64,000 nucleotides of DNA from NCBI GenBank assembly GCA_019188255.1, contig JAETXT010000010.1:496001-560000 (forward strand), read 5' to 3'. This DNA comes from Verticillium longisporum. Its lineage: Eukaryota; Ascomycota; Sordariomycetes; Glomerellales; Plectosphaerellaceae. The position numbers and the translations under genes are program-made. The notes under the pieces are model-generated. The model worked only from the letters and a program-made list of their open reading frames with translations. It did no database searches and was not told the DNA's origin. This document shows positions 38,398 to 50,599 of this stretch, one piece after another (within the stretch, counting starts at the first letter, position 1; every line of letters begins with the position of its first letter).

Positions 38398-41071
38398 GAT
38401 GTACCTGTAGGCAAGTAGTCAGAAATAGCCAGGCGCGGCAAGTGTAAAGCCCTCCAGCCACCAATGTTGCATTCTAGCATCAGTTCTCGTACTGGAAGCT
38501 ACCAGAGCGCGTTCACCGCGCCTGCTGTGCTCCCAGCATCACCAAGAACTGTGGGACTTATCGGGCATAGATAAGATAGATAACCCCCCTTATCCAACAC
38601 ATCAGCTCAGACCCTTAATGATCAATGATCCAGGGCTTCCTTCCCCGCTCTGTTGAACCAGTAGATCCAAACCACCGTACCTGCTATCAACAAGATGCAT
38701 CGCCGGCAATTCGACTCTTCAATCAAGACCTGTCAGATGGCATGACCCGACATTCTGGGATTCATCGACCGTGCCAATGGATGCCCTTGCGAATGCAGGG
38801 ACGGAGTAGCCAGGGCTGGTCAACACAAGCCTCAGACCATGATGGAACTATCGAAGAGCTGCATCGTGTCTCGACTGGCCCATCCCCATGTCGTCTGGGC
38901 TCCCCCGGTTGAGATGCCTTTTCTTGTGCGACTGGTGGTTCATCCATCGGCCAGCTCAGCCAGCCTTCTCTTCGGTCCACCTTAGGCCCTCAATCCCGAC
39001 CTCGCTTCGTCACCCGTTGCTCGTGTGGCGGTCCAACGAAACTTATCACATCACAGTGTCTAGGCCGCCAGCTGAGGTTACTTGCAGGTCAAACCAGTCT
39101 TAGCGTCAAGGCCTTCCCGCCAGTCTAGATGCATCACAGGCTCTGGCCCCGCGGCGTTTATGGACCCGTCGATGACTTTTTACCATGTGGTTTTGATGTC
39201 GGCAATCTCACGCTTATGTGCACCTGGGATCCTGGGGACGTCTACGTTATCCCAGGTTTGTGACGCCAGACCTGGATCAACAACACACCATCCCGCTCAT
39301 TCGCTACTGGTGGTTCAGCTCTTGGGCTTGCATCAGTGTGTCGGACATCGCCTCCTGCACAACCCCTTTTGTTCGCTAGGCCAAATGGTCTGGCCTGCCT
39401 GCCTCTGGGGCTATTGCCACGTTGATGCCCTGAGCCAGAATAATTTTGAGAGTCTCAGCGCGTGTCTTAAGGGCTCAGCCCCTAATAGTCCCTTTTCTGG
39501 CAGCGGGATGCTTGCCACGTCCACGCACACACACTCTGGGTTGCTCGTCTACATCTCATGCCTGCTTCGTTGCGTAAGGCGTAACACAAGACGATGGTCG
39601 AGTCCGGGAGCGCTGGCCTCCGTCGACCAGTGGGCATGCGGGAACTCTCAGACCCGGAGATCTATCCATAGCGTGTGCGGGGATACTTGCCAAGATGAGG
39701 AACATCCACTGAAGGTTGACATCAAGCTCGGCGATGACGTTTTATTTCCATGGCTTGCGATGGCCTCGCAACAATGCTCCGCGCTGGGACAATGAAAGAG
39801 GAAAGATATACTGGCGTGTCGGGTTTCAAAAGTGGCCTTCAGCATGTAATGCTCATCATGGTCAAGCTCCAGTGGGGTTCTTCCCCAAATCTATCTGCCC
39901 AGCTGCCAAGACAGCTGGAATGTCGACATCCGGCGGCGCTAACAAGCTGCTCCAAGTGTTGATCTTGCACCCTGGATTCCCTTCGGCCAACCTTGTTGTG
40001 CCCTTTGGCGAATGAGATCTGGACCCTGGCCTGGGATCGCTTCGCTGCCAGCTCGGTTCCGATGCCTAGCTTTGGCGATCCCTAATATTCGGGACCTGTA
40101 GGCTTGAAAGTGAAAGGTCACCAATGTGATTTGGATGACATCAACCAATTTCGTCCTACGGCATAAGCATTGCTGAGCACCCACCAGTCCTCGATCACCA
40201 TGATCTGACACTGGTGAACAAGACACACACACCGCTCTCCTGTGGCTTCAAACTCAGCCTGGGAACAATGCAGCTCACCCGCATATCGGAGCTGTTCAGG
40301 ATATTTAGCAACTGAGACCGTTTGCGGTCTGCGAGTGCAACAACAGTAGAGCAGCTGCAGCAAAAGCAGCAAACGCACGGTTGCGGCAACGCCGAGTGTT
40401 GCCCTAGCTTCCAGCTGGTCACTACCCAGCAAAGATGCTCCCGCTCAGAGGGCCAACAACCACTAGTTGATACCACTCTGGTCCGGGCTAGACTTAGCTT
40501 GACGCCATCGCAGCACGTTCCCTCGCGTCTGCTCCTCAGCCTAGACAAACATATGCTGCTAGTCTCACATGGCCTGCAGCTATCTGACACTTGTGGTCAG
40601 GATGATCTCAATAGCCATGGCATATAATCAACCCTCTGCCACTTGCTCGCGTCGGCTTGTGAACCTTTTTTCTGTGACTGAAAGGAGACGCTTGTAACTA
40701 AAAACCTGGCGTACTGGAAATGCCGATACAGCGTTCCGAAGTTGTCCTGCAGCCAGCCATGTACACGAACGCCGTATTGATCTGACCACCACGAAACACA
40801 GCCGCACGCAATATTTACGCAGATCTCCACAGGGGGCCTTGCATACTCACGCACATCGTCATTGGCTTTCGGCGATCAAAACGAGCAGACATTCGGGCTG
40901 CGCGCTTTCGGACCGCTCCTTGCCCGTGGAATCTGGACTACGCCTCAGCTTACCACCCACACCTTGCCAGCTCACCCTGGCACCCAGTCGGCCACTCCCC
41001 TACGTAGCTACGTGCTTGATTCCATTATAGAGCCGGCAGCACCTGCACCAAGCCAGGCGACTCTTGTCGAG
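38398..41071. other. Divergent intergenic region
   Basis: 2.7 kb between dynactin p62 (-) and the next plus-strand gene. Only short open frames with poor composition; I see no gene, RNA or repeat. Confidence 0.5.
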
Positions 41072-43751
41072 ATGGACCCTCCTCCTGAGTACCGGTTTTC
41101 ACTACCTCCATATTGCATGGCCAACAGAACATACCGAACGACGAGAACTGGGGATGCCATGGATGAACGTCTGCCTGGAAGCAGCAACGTCAAGCGGTGG
41201 GATGGCGCTGCACGGGCATGCGCTGATTGGGATAGCCTCCGACGTGTAAGTGAACCATGATTCCAGAATCAACCACGCAGCTGCGAAATGTCCCAAAACT
41301 GATCAAACGAATATTAGGATCCCGAACTGTGGTTTCGAGGTGGAAATTGCTTCGTTCACCTCTATGGAAAGGGCCAGTCTCGACGCGGCCCAGCATTCAA
41401 AGTGCCGTTTGGTGGCTTGCTGTCTGCCAAATGCCACCCGTTGATCCAGAGATTCATATCGCGCGACATGCCCGAGTCGCCCGGATCTCTCTTTGACCCG
41501 TACGATGACCTTGATCAATGGCATTATCTGAACCCTACCCAGAAAGTCGATCTCTACATTCCAGCGCCGCCTACAGCCAATAAGCAGGACGCATTCCTCT
41601 ACCATTTGGCAACCCGCAACCTAATCGCTTGGGTTTTCAATCGTTCGGTTGTCGGGTATCACTTGGGCACCGCCTTAATCAACCTGTTGAGCAGCATGTC
41701 TGAATTCAGGAACGATGATGAGGATCATGTCGGTGACCTTCTGGATTATCTGGACGAAGAAGGATATCTTGACATACGCAACCAGCCCATCCACGCACTC
41801 GCTCTGCTGAGAATGGCTGAGACATTTCAGATCAGAGACATTTTCACTGATGCGTTCTGCCACTGCGTTGGAATGAGTGACCGTTTGCCCTCGACCCCGG
41901 AGTGGCAGGTATGTTCGACCCTGAGCACTCGGCGTGTATTGCAAGTCAAATACTGACTCCCCACAGCTTGTCAGTTCACCAACAAGACGGTCTATCCGAC
42001 GAGCAAAAGCCAACATGGACGCCAGACTCAACAAAGCCAGCTCGATGCTGCGTACCTTTCTCGAAGACGAGCTTTCCGAAACTCATCTAGGCCTCCCAGC
42101 TGGAGGTCGAGCTCACATGGAGCGATTCCGCTCTTTCCTTCTCTCTTTTTACAGCACCAAGCTTGGGTACTATCCGCCAACGCCGGCCGATGGCCGGAGC
42201 TCAGCATTTGAACCCGAGATTTATCGCATCATGTGCGACGATTTTGAGGCGCTATACGAACTGCTTGTAAACGACAACTTTACTTCAGCCGGAAGCATCC
42301 CGTTCCTTGCCCAGGGTGGCATCTGCGCGGTTCAGAGTGTCCACGCCTTCGATGCACGCTACGATTTCAAGTCTCTCGACCACCCCCTGCCGCTGCTTCC
42401 TGAAGTTCCGACAACGCCCACCAGCCGGAGGATCCCATGGTTGTCACGTAGTGATAAGCTCAAGCCCGATAATCGACTTGTCCTACATGCCGCCCAGGTC
42501 AAGGCTTCGAACCTCGGCAAAGTCGACATAATGCGGAACGATCTCGTGCGCGCCTACCGCAAGTTCGAGGAGCAGTCCGTGGCGCCTCTCACCAAGGTAG
42601 ACCGCAACGAAAAGATCAGCCTGGTAGACGTGCGAAAGGTGCGATGGATTCTGGTATACGCCATTTACCAGGTGCTCCGCAACTGTACCGACGTTCCCGA
42701 GGAGGTCAACGACATTGATGCGGACTACAACCTGGCCGTGTCCTCGGATTACCTCCCTTCTTGGAACGAGGAAGATGGAGTCCTCGGCTACCAATCCAAC
42801 AGCACCAGTGCTACCTCGTCCTCCGCAGTTTCAATGTGCAGTCCGAGTGCAATGGCGACGCCGACCGAGTTCAAGATCGAGCCGGATATCGACTACTTCA
42901 CCATTCACCGCGATGAAGAGAAAAAGGAGAACAGGAGGTCAATGATCTCTCGTGTCAAGAGCACGCCTCCTCGCGCCCTGAGTATTGGCAAGAGCATTTC
43001 GCGGAACAGCACTCTTCGCCGGTCCATGAGCATCTTCAAAGGCTTCCACGGCCCGGCGGAACCAACAGACCCGACTCCCAGGAAGTCGTCGTATCACGAG
43101 ATTGTGGTCCATGGCTATGGCAACGGTACCAACTCGGTCAACATGAACGCCATGTTCAAGACACCATCGCCAATCCTGATGATTCCTCAAGGTTCCACAG
43201 CAGCTAGAGCCCTGTCGACGTCGTCGAAGAGCAGTGTCGAGTCGACCGCCGACAGCAACGGTGGCTCCATCGACACCGCAGCATCGTCGGCCCCTCCAAC
43301 GAGCCCGAAGACTGCATTGGCAACTACTGCATCCGCGTCAAACGAAGAAAGCTCACCACCCATCCTCAGTCCGATCCCGATCCGGGACCGTCGACGTGAG
43401 GTGCTGTCGCTCATGATCCCGACGGTTCCCGCGATCCCAATCCCGCCTCGGAGACGGCCTGTGAGCGTGGCACCCGAGACCTTTGGGTCAAACTACGCAG
43501 TCGACTACGAAGCCCTCGTTGAGGAAGAGCGCGAACGCGCCGCCCTCTCGCCCGCGCCGCTGCGCATCCGCAAAAGCCTACTAGGCCCGTTCTCAGCATC
43601 GGCGTCCCACCTGCCGCGCGACGCCAATGCCTGGCAGCCGTACGTCGGCGACGACTCGGCGGCGAGCGCGAGCGACGTCAGACCCATGTGGGAGCAGTTC
43701 AACGACCTCGGCGGCCTCATGGCGCCAGTGGCCGTTTCCATGAGGGCGTGA
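41072..43751 (+). CDS. Large conserved fungal protein of unknown function (DUF8004-like)
   Basis: Exons 41072-41245, 41318-41908 and 41967-43751 give 849 residues; introns of 72 and 58 nt both split in phase 0 and restore the frame. The first 500 residues form an ordered region. It opens with DPELWFRGGNCFVHLYGKG and continues through a long helical part (LATRNLIAWVFNRSVVGYHLG, LLDYLDEEGYLDIRN) to the most conserved block LTKVDRNEKISLVDVRKVRW, followed by ILVYAIYQVLRNCT. After about residue 520 the protein is Ser/Pro/Thr-rich and disordered, with basic patches and many possible phosphorylation sites (RRSMSIFKGFHG). No signal peptide or TM. I believe this is the fungal family catalogued as DUF8004, from memory of the conserved block; no biochemical role is known to me. 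An in-frame ATG at 40862 would add 70 residues of low conservation. Confidence 0.82.
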
Positions 43752-44280
43752 TAGGGGAGCGATTGACTTTGCCCCTTCCCACACTGGAGTGACCATTCTC
43801 CGATTTCCTTCGTTTCACAAAAAGATGAGAGATCACGAATCGTATCTCTGGCCTATCATTTGAAGTTTCTCTTGTCATTTGGACCGATATTATACCCGAT
43901 ACCCCATTCTTTCTTGGTCGGGCTGCGGAGCAGCATTAGGTGGACGATGACAGTGTCCCTGAGCAGTGCTTGGATGCAGGTAATGACGGAGAACGAAGGC
44001 TTGGGAACCATCATGCTGTATTTTTACCATAATCAATGACAATGTGGACATAATTTCGATTTCACGCACGGCACCGCGAAGGCAACACACTCGTCAATTC
44101 TATAAAATGCCATGCGGAAATGGACGTTCCTAGTATGTCAATCATGTTGCAGTATTATACTCCAGCTCTTCGGCTCGCGTCATGTAAGTAGGCAACGCGG
44201 CATCCGCAAATGATCCATATCACCTCTCAAGCCACATGTGCACCATTGTACGCTTTGACAAGGCATGCCATGATGTACAC
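43752..44280. other. Intergenic region between converging genes
   Basis: 529 bases, no feature seen. Confidence 0.5.
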
Positions 44281-45025
44281 CTACTCCTTCTTCGCCCTCT
44301 TCGTCTCAGGGGCCAGACCATCAAGAATTTCGCCGCCCAGCGACAAGATCATGTACGATGAGCCGACAAGCCACGCGCCACTGCGGACAAAAGGTCAGCC
44401 TCCATGCCGTTAAGCTTGAGGAAGTTGGGCCAGAAGAAGACTCACTTGGGGATGATCCACAGGAAAATAAGGTCCGGCGCCGTGTTGTGCCCGATATAGG
44501 CAAAGCCAGAGTAATACTCCTTCATCCAGTAGAGGACCGTCTTGCTGAGGGTCATGACAGCCGCACTGAAGCCGATGAGCACGGCGGAGCCGCCCTCGCG
44601 GCCGGTGACGACGCGGCGGCCGGCGGGAGCCTCGGCGGGCGAGGGGCGCCGCGACGCAGGCACAGCCACAGGTAGGCGAGGTACATGAGCGTCTCGACAA
44701 TGTTGAGGAAGGCTTGGGCGGCGGTGAAGCCGTCGCCGGCCTCGTAGGCCTTGATGCCGTAGACGCCGTCGATGCGGCCGTAGAGCTCGTAGGGGGTCCA
44801 GAGGGGCGCGTGCCAGGCGCCGCCGGGCATCGAGTGCGGGCGCAGCATGACGTAGCCCGTGTCCCAGGCGACGAGGGGTAGAGAGATGGCGAGCCAGGCG
44901 AGGGTCAAGTTCGAGGGACGGTGCGACCAGGCGGACGCGACGTTGGCGGCGGAGCGTTTTGTTGCCGTCGTCTTGGTGGGAGAGGAGGGCGGGGAGGACA
45001 TGGTGGTGGAGCGTGTCGAGACCAT
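44281..45025 (-). CDS. Four-TM fungal membrane protein (one frame break)
   Basis: Minus-strand exons: 45025 to 44446 and 44380-44281, with a 65-nt intron (GTGAGT...CCGCAG). A Ser/Thr/Lys-rich N-terminus (MVSTRSTTMSSPPSS) precedes four hydrophobic segments: near LAISLPLVAWDTGYVML, LNIVETLMYLAYLWL, VLIGFSAAVMTLSKTVLYW, and LIFLWIIP continuing across the intron into GAWLVGSSYMILSLGG. The end is KRAKKE. The layout with DTGYVMLRPHSMPGG and LWTPYELYG resembles a widespread fungal hypothetical family with an EXPERA-like arrangement; function unknown to me. Between TM2 and TM3 (about 44590-44670) the frame changes inside a Pro/Ala/Arg-rich GC tract; no intron of matching length keeps TM3, so a missing base is likely. 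Alternative starts lie at 45172 and 45301 in the same frame. About 225 residues in all. Confidence 0.7.
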
Positions 45026-48000
45026 GATGGGAGGTGCTGCTTTCTGCGAGGGGCGGATGGGAGTTATCGATGGCTGTTGCTGGTGTTGCTTCTTCGTGAT
45101 GGTTGATTTTCGGGGGTCAATCGAAACGTGATGGTTCAAGAGGGAGAATATTGACCCTGAGCTCGGCATCGTCGGGCGTCGATATGACGGAAAGGGAGCA
45201 TCGAGACGGAGAGTTTGTCGTGCCGTGACATCGCGCGCAAAGTCAGAAGCTTCGAACGTAGGTGCCCCCCCAATGGACCCCTCTCCTCTGTTGTCCTCCA
45301 TTCCCTCACTCTTTCCTCACCTGCCCCTGTCGTGCTTGCCCCAAACGCACACACATAAGTACGCGACGGAGACGTGCTAGGTGCCGGGTCGGTCGAGCAG
45401 TTGGGCCGAGGCAGGGGACATCATGAGACATGGCTGCCCTCTGCCCTCCTAGACCCCTTGAATAATGGGAATTCGCGGCCATGATTGGCCCTATGACTTT
45501 CGGGTGACGGTGTTCCGTTGGACGTTGGACGTTTTTGTTTTTTGGGGTCGCGCTTGGCTCGAGCGGCGGGTGGTAGCTGCTCCTGGTGACGGTTGATGGG
45601 CCACAAAATCTGGGGAAAGATCGACTGTGTTGAGCTTTGGCCGATCTTTGGCCAGCCGTCAGTGTTTAATGCTCCTTCTGCCTCTCTGAATTGTCCTTGA
45701 AAAGGTAAGGTACCTACCTCATCCCATCAGTGCTTTCCATCCTATGATCTACCCCAATAATCGAAGACCCTTTCCCATGCTGCTCGCCCAAATTCCTTGA
45801 AAGCTGTCTGACGGGTGAACAGTTCTAACGCGAGGCAACCCTTCTGAGAGTTCAGAGCTTCCAGCCACCCCACGAATCGTCGTTTGCTCACTAACGTCCG
45901 TAGCATTGAATCTTCGAACCGGACGCCTCGACATGGCCAATTATACCGATCTGCATAACACATCGAAAAGAAGCTCTGCCAGCGTTCTGGGAAATGCCCC
46001 CGAAAGTCATCAGCGAGCATCTTGAACGTGGACGCACACGTCGGAGGGCTGGTGCGGCACGTACATAGGGACCCCTGTCGTTCTGGCCCAAGGAGTAGGG
46101 CTGTGCCTCCGCTTCGTCGGAGGAATCGCCTGGGAAGCCTTCCCATTCTCAATCTGCCTTGCAGCTGCGACGAAGCGGGGTCCACCGATGGACAGTACTG
46201 TACTTTGTACCATGGCGACAATGTCTTGTCCGTCGCACTGCTTGGGGGAGTATTCAGCTTCCAGTGTTCTCTGGCATCGGCTTCAAGTGGCGGTCTGCTC
46301 TGGCAGAGTGTGCTGCTATGAACATGACAGCACAACAGCAGTGCGAATACGGACCCCGACCCTCAACAATCCTTCGTCTATCGAGCGAGGCCCTGTTCGG
46401 GGAAGGCGGTGCAGGAGCAGCAAATGCGCCGCCCATTTCCAGCTAATGCCAACGACGTAGAGCGGCCTTGAACGAGGTGGCGGAGCAACTATCCCAGCAA
46501 ACATCCCACAGGCCGAAGTATACATGTATGTTCTGTTGGGGTGACAGGTCGTTCGTACATAAGACATGTTGCCAGCCACGAATGAATCCCGCGCTCTACT
46601 CCTCGCACTGCCAACTGTATCATCAACATGACCAGCCAACCCGAACAAAAAGTCAAGCCTCTTCTTCGGCCACTGGATGCAAAGGCCGACACAGCTGTCA
46701 CGGCGACAGCGCCCCAACTCCCCCGCACCGACGATCCCATCTTCAAGCCTCGCGAGCCACCACATCATGCGAGGAAGAAGGAATCGACACTGGGTCAGCC
46801 CCATGTCTTCGTAGACAAGGTCAGCATCTGGGCCAATTTGGCGCAGATGGGCACTAGTACCGTGCGACTCTTGAAAGAAGCGATCAACAACTGAGCATTC
46901 CTGGCAAGTGCGCTTCAAGGTGCTGTGCGCCTTTGCGGCCTTGTGACTCACTGCTCTACTGGTGGCTACTCTAGTGGTGGTTGGCTCCCCAGACTTTCAT
47001 GTGACACCTTTCGACGCATTGCAAGGCATGGTACAACTCCCGACACCAAATGAGGTGTCACTCCAACCGGGGCCGCAAGCTGACGACTGCGTTCAGATTG
47101 GGTTTGAGACACCCTTCCCCCCAGTGAAAGTTGCTGTGTTGCACAGCACGCGAAGAAGCAACGTGCTTCAATAGACTTGGACGATCAGTCACTGTCACCG
47201 CCCCCCCTTTGGCAGCCTCTGCATCCTGTTATACGTACATCCTGGCGTTTTTGATGACATTGCATTCCACGACGCCAATTACCTGAGCCAACCACCCACC
47301 AGCACGGTCCCGACAAGCCGTTTGCCATCGTTGGATAAGACAGCCTGGCCAGCCGAACCAGCCGAAAGCGACGTCTTGATTCGCAGCGATGAAAAGACCA
47401 ACGAACAAGTCGCCGTTCGATACATCCCGCTGGCGTCGACGCACCCCAACGCCAACCCCCACCCCCCTTTCTCCCATGTTTCACTCGCCTGTTCTCTTGC
47501 GAGGGCGAGTACCTGAAGACGTTTGTCGGCTGCAGTCGGAGTAGTCGCCGGTAGTGACCGAGTACCCAGCAGGACATCTGCATCTCCGACGGAAACCTTT
47601 GTTACCAGTTTCCCTAGATTTGCATCTTTCTTTCTTCCACGGCAAGTCATGCATTTGCCGTAGTACGTTACCGTTAGGTGTTCGAGGGTTACTAGCTAGA
47701 GATAGCTAGAGAATTGGACCTGATTATATTGGACCTCGAAACCCACAATGCCTGAGGGTCCCAGTGCGGCCTGCCAATTGTGCACGATCTGATCGGCGTC
47801 TGGATCCGTGTCTTCGCCAGCAGCAGGATTAGAGTTGGCGCCGGCGTCCATCGGATGGCCCGCCGCGAACGCCCCCCCATGCATCAGTCCACCCTTGGGA
47901 AGGCTGTATGTACCGCGGGCGCCATCCGGGCTTTCTTCTACCTCGCGACCGCTGCTGGGGGGTAGGCTTTTTTTTTCTTGTCATGATTCAATTGACCGTC

Positions 48001-48139
48001 TTCGCTGCATCTATGTGTTCGGGAGGCTGACCGTGTTCGGTGCCCGACTTTTCTACATCTTGACCTCGTGCGTCGCCTCGCATTCTGCGCGCTACGCATG
48101 TACTGATGATAGCCGTCGACCACCGCTGTCAAGACCGAA
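45026..48139. other. Divergent intergenic region
   Basis: 3.1 kb between two diverging genes. It holds one short plausible plus-strand open frame (46628-46894) and a minus-strand frame (45742-46335) that I do not trust. No RNA gene or mobile element seen. Confidence 0.4.
46628..46894 (+). CDS. Possible small protein, 88 residues (weak)
   Basis: An ATG-started frame coding a hydrophilic protein (MTSQPEQKVKPLLRPLDAKA...), ending in a helix-like segment WANLAQMGTSTVRLLKEAIN. Composition is protein-like and the start context is acceptable, but there is no recognised domain and a minus-strand frame covers the same bases. It stands isolated in a long intergenic space. Treat as a candidate only. 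Confidence 0.3.
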   Translation: MTSQPEQKVKPLLRPLDAKADTAVTATAPQLPRTDDPIFKPREPPHHARKKESTLGQPHVFVDKVSIWANLAQMGTSTVRLLKEAINN

Positions 48140-49441
48140 ATGTCCGACAGCCCGGGAGGCACGCTTGTGCCGCCCTGGTACAAGCCCAGCCCGCTGAATC
48201 GAGATGAGGAGAACATCGCGAGCCTCTTGTGGGGCTTCACGCTAGGACTGGGTGTCTGGACCGGTACCAAGGCGATCCAGCAGACCATGGCGACACTGAA
48301 CAAGATACACCGAGTCAACGCCTACATTGCGCTGATATGGGCCGAGTGGATTTCCAACATGATCATGGGCATCATCTCTTGGATCTTCCTTCGAGGGTGG
48401 TTCGGACCCAGGTGAGCAAGACGACGAACCTCATTCTTGAAGAGATTTGTGATGTTGACGTCCGACAGCTTTGAGTTCTTCTTCTTCCTCCGTAAGTAAT
48501 GCCGCAGACAAAGCCGATTGATTATAGAAGCTCTCTTGCAAACATCTCGCTGACCACACCAGCTGTCTTATGGGTGTTCCAGGTACAGTGCCTCATGCAA
48601 ATCATCATAAATCGCATCGCCCTCCTCATGCACGTTCCAGCCCACGCCACTCGTCTCAAATGGGGTGTGTTTCTCGTGCTGCTGGTCATCAACATCAGCG
48701 TCTTTTGCGTTTGGATCCCTGCACGCCTGCAGATCAGCGAGGGCATCATTCATGCCAACGACATCTGGGACCGCATCGAAAAGGGCCTCTTCCTCGTCAT
48801 TGATTTGGGGCTCAACCTTACGTTCATCTATCTCGTCAGGTCGCGACTGATCGCTTACGGACTGACCAAGTACACCGTGCTGTTTCGTTTCAACCTGGCC
48901 ATGATCTGCATCTCCATATCTCTCGATATCTTGATCATCGGCCTCATGTCTTTGCCGAATACCTTCGTGTGGGTAACTTATTCTTATGCTTGCCCTCTCC
49001 GGTGCTAACAGTCACAGCTATGGCCAATCCCACCCCCTCACCTATCTCGCCAAACTCCACATTGAGATGAACATGGCCCAGCTCATCGCCAAGATCGTCA
49101 AGGCCTCCCACGAAATCAACTCGTTCGAAAGTCACCTCCAGCACAGCACCGTACGGCGCAGCGAATCAACCAGGAGGACAATACCAAAAAGGGTTTCTGG
49201 CTTCTTCGGGAACCTGTTCCAAAATGCCGAAGACCTGTCGAAGCGGCGCGACACCCCCGTGGACCTCGAGCCTGCCCCGTCAGCGATGTACCACCCGTCG
49301 GCCAGCTCTTCCACCCCTGCGACTCCGCCGCCGCACGAGGACCGTTTTCATACGCTTGATTGCGTACTCGAGATGGGCAAGACGGGTCGACATAGCTTAT
49401 CGACACACGAACCACGAAGAAATTCCTACGGCTCAGTCTGA
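48140..49441 (+). CDS. Seven-TM fungal integral membrane protein
   Basis: Exons 48140-48411, 48469-48491, 48563-48968 and 49018-49441 give 374 residues. Exon 2 is only 23 nt and codes FEFFFFL; it is needed to keep frame and to complete TM3. Seven hydrophobic helices run from LLWGFTLGLGVWTG to PLTYLAKLHIEMNMAQLI, followed by a cytosolic tail of about 110 residues rich in Ser, Arg and Pro. The arrangement (short N-terminus, seven helices, long C-tail) is that of the PTH11-unlike fungal 7TM hypothetical proteins often labelled integral membrane protein. No ligand or G-protein link can be read from sequence. The third intron uses GTGGGT as donor; its phase and the joined PNTFVYGQSHPLTYLAK support it. 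The gene ends 42 bases before the converging next gene. Confidence 0.8.
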
Positions 49442-49483
49442 GATGTACCTCAGTTTGATAGCTCGAAACTCATGAGTTGCTGC

Positions 49484-50599
49484 TCACCGCCAGCATCCGT
49501 GCCGCGTCGTCAGTTTCGCACGCCAACGCGCAAGATATGCCTTTGTGGCAGTCGTCTTGGACTCGGGCTTCGCTGTTAGGCCATCTCCTCGCTGTAACTC
49601 ACCCCCTTCGTTCTGATCGTTGCCCGGACGCACGTCTGCAATTGCTTCGTACCTTCGAAGACGTTCGTTGGGGAACTGCTCACGCAGCCAGGCAACGGCC
49701 GCGTTCGTCACGCCATCCGGCAGGAAGGCGAGCTCATCGCAGACCTTCGCCCACCTCATGGCCCCCTCTGCCTCATGGCACGAATCCTTCATTCGTAGCT
49801 GGAGCATGTGCTTCCACTCGTGATCTGGCTTGGCTCCACACGCGAGCCTCAACTGGACATACTCCCACCACACCGGATAGAACCCTGCCGTCGCAAAGTC
49901 GATGATGCCGGAGAGATTCCCATCCTCCACCATGATGTTGTACACATGAAGGTCGCCATGCGAGAACGTCCAAGGCCGACAGTCCGGCATGTTCCGCCAC
50001 AGCATATGGCGGACCACCTCAGGACAATCGCCCATTGCAGCCTCAAAGTAGGCGAACAGCTCGCGCTTGCGTCGAAACGGACCCCACGGCGTGAATCCTG
50101 TCGACCACCAACGGAGGGACTCGACTGGACCACCGGTGACGCTGCTCATCTTGCCGCTCGTAAAGGTGCGCCACCGCTCGATTACGCCAACGACTTGGTC
50201 TAGGATGCGGACCTTGGCGGATAGGTCGAGTTCATGCCACACGGCGCCGAGGGTCTGGCCGGGCACACGGTCCTGGACGATGTACCGCCTGCCGCCCGTC
50301 TCCCACGTAGCCTTGACATCGGGCGTGGGCAGCTCGGGCGCCTTCCTGCGGAGGAAGCGGAGCGTGTCGACCTCGTTGCCGCCCTGCGCGGCCGAGCTGT
50401 CTTTAAGGAGGGTGTCGGCGCCGATGGTCCAGGTTGCGATGTCGCGGCCGACAAAGTCGAGGGCCAGCTGGGATCTGTACTTGGTTCGATCTTGGTAGGC
50501 GCGCTGCGGGGTGTAGCCGCAGCCGGCGCAGGGGGTTCGATCGCGTCGTGGGAGGATGCATGGAGGGGCCTCTGTCGAGGAGGGAGCCTGGATGGACAT
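49484..50599 (-). CDS. Aminoglycoside phosphotransferase (APH)-family protein
   Basis: Intronless, 371 residues from the ATG at 50599; the frame extends to 50800, but that part is AT-richer and unlike the family. The kinase-like fold shows the N-lobe segments TLLKDSS and ETLRFLRRKAPELPTPDV-like RFLRRKAPELPTPDV, the hinge RYIVQDRVPGQTL, the Brenner motif HGDLHVYNI (His214, Asp216, Asn221) and the metal motif IDFATAG (Asp234). Fungal genomes hold many such proteins; they phosphorylate small alcohols or act on unknown substrates, and resistance to antibiotics should not be assumed. The N-terminal 40 residues contain CAGCGYTPQRAY, a small Cys cluster not typical of the family. Last intact gene before the AT-rich degenerate block. 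Confidence 0.82.
   Translation of the reverse strand: MSIQAPSSTEAPPCILPRRDRTPCAGCGYTPQRAYQDRTKYRSQLALDFVGRDIATWTIGADTLLKDSSAAQGGNEVDTLRFLRRKAPELPTPDVKATWETGGRRYIVQDRVPGQTLGAVWHELDLSAKVRILDQVVGVIERWRTFTSGKMSSVTGGPVESLRWWSTGFTPWGPFRRKRELFAYFEAAMGDCPEVVRHMLWRNMPDCRPWTFSHGDLHVYNIMVEDGNLSGIIDFATAGFYPVWWEYVQLRLACGAKPDHEWKHMLQLRMKDSCHEAEGAMRWAKVCDELAFLPDGVTNAAVAWLREQFPNERLRRYEAIADVRPGNDQNEGGELQRGDGLTAKPESKTTATKAYLARWRAKLTTRHGCWR

Noticed and set aside
39082..39795. A 237-residue plus-strand frame
   Set aside because: Cys/His/Ser-rich random composition, no motif, weak start, and no splice-supported extension.
45742..46335. A 197-residue minus-strand frame
   Set aside because: The second half looks somewhat protein-like (MLADDFRGHFPERWQSFFSM) but no domain is recognised and the first half is random; not enough for a gene call.
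46316..46951. A 211-residue minus-strand frame
   Set aside because: Random composition and it overlaps a better plus-strand candidate.
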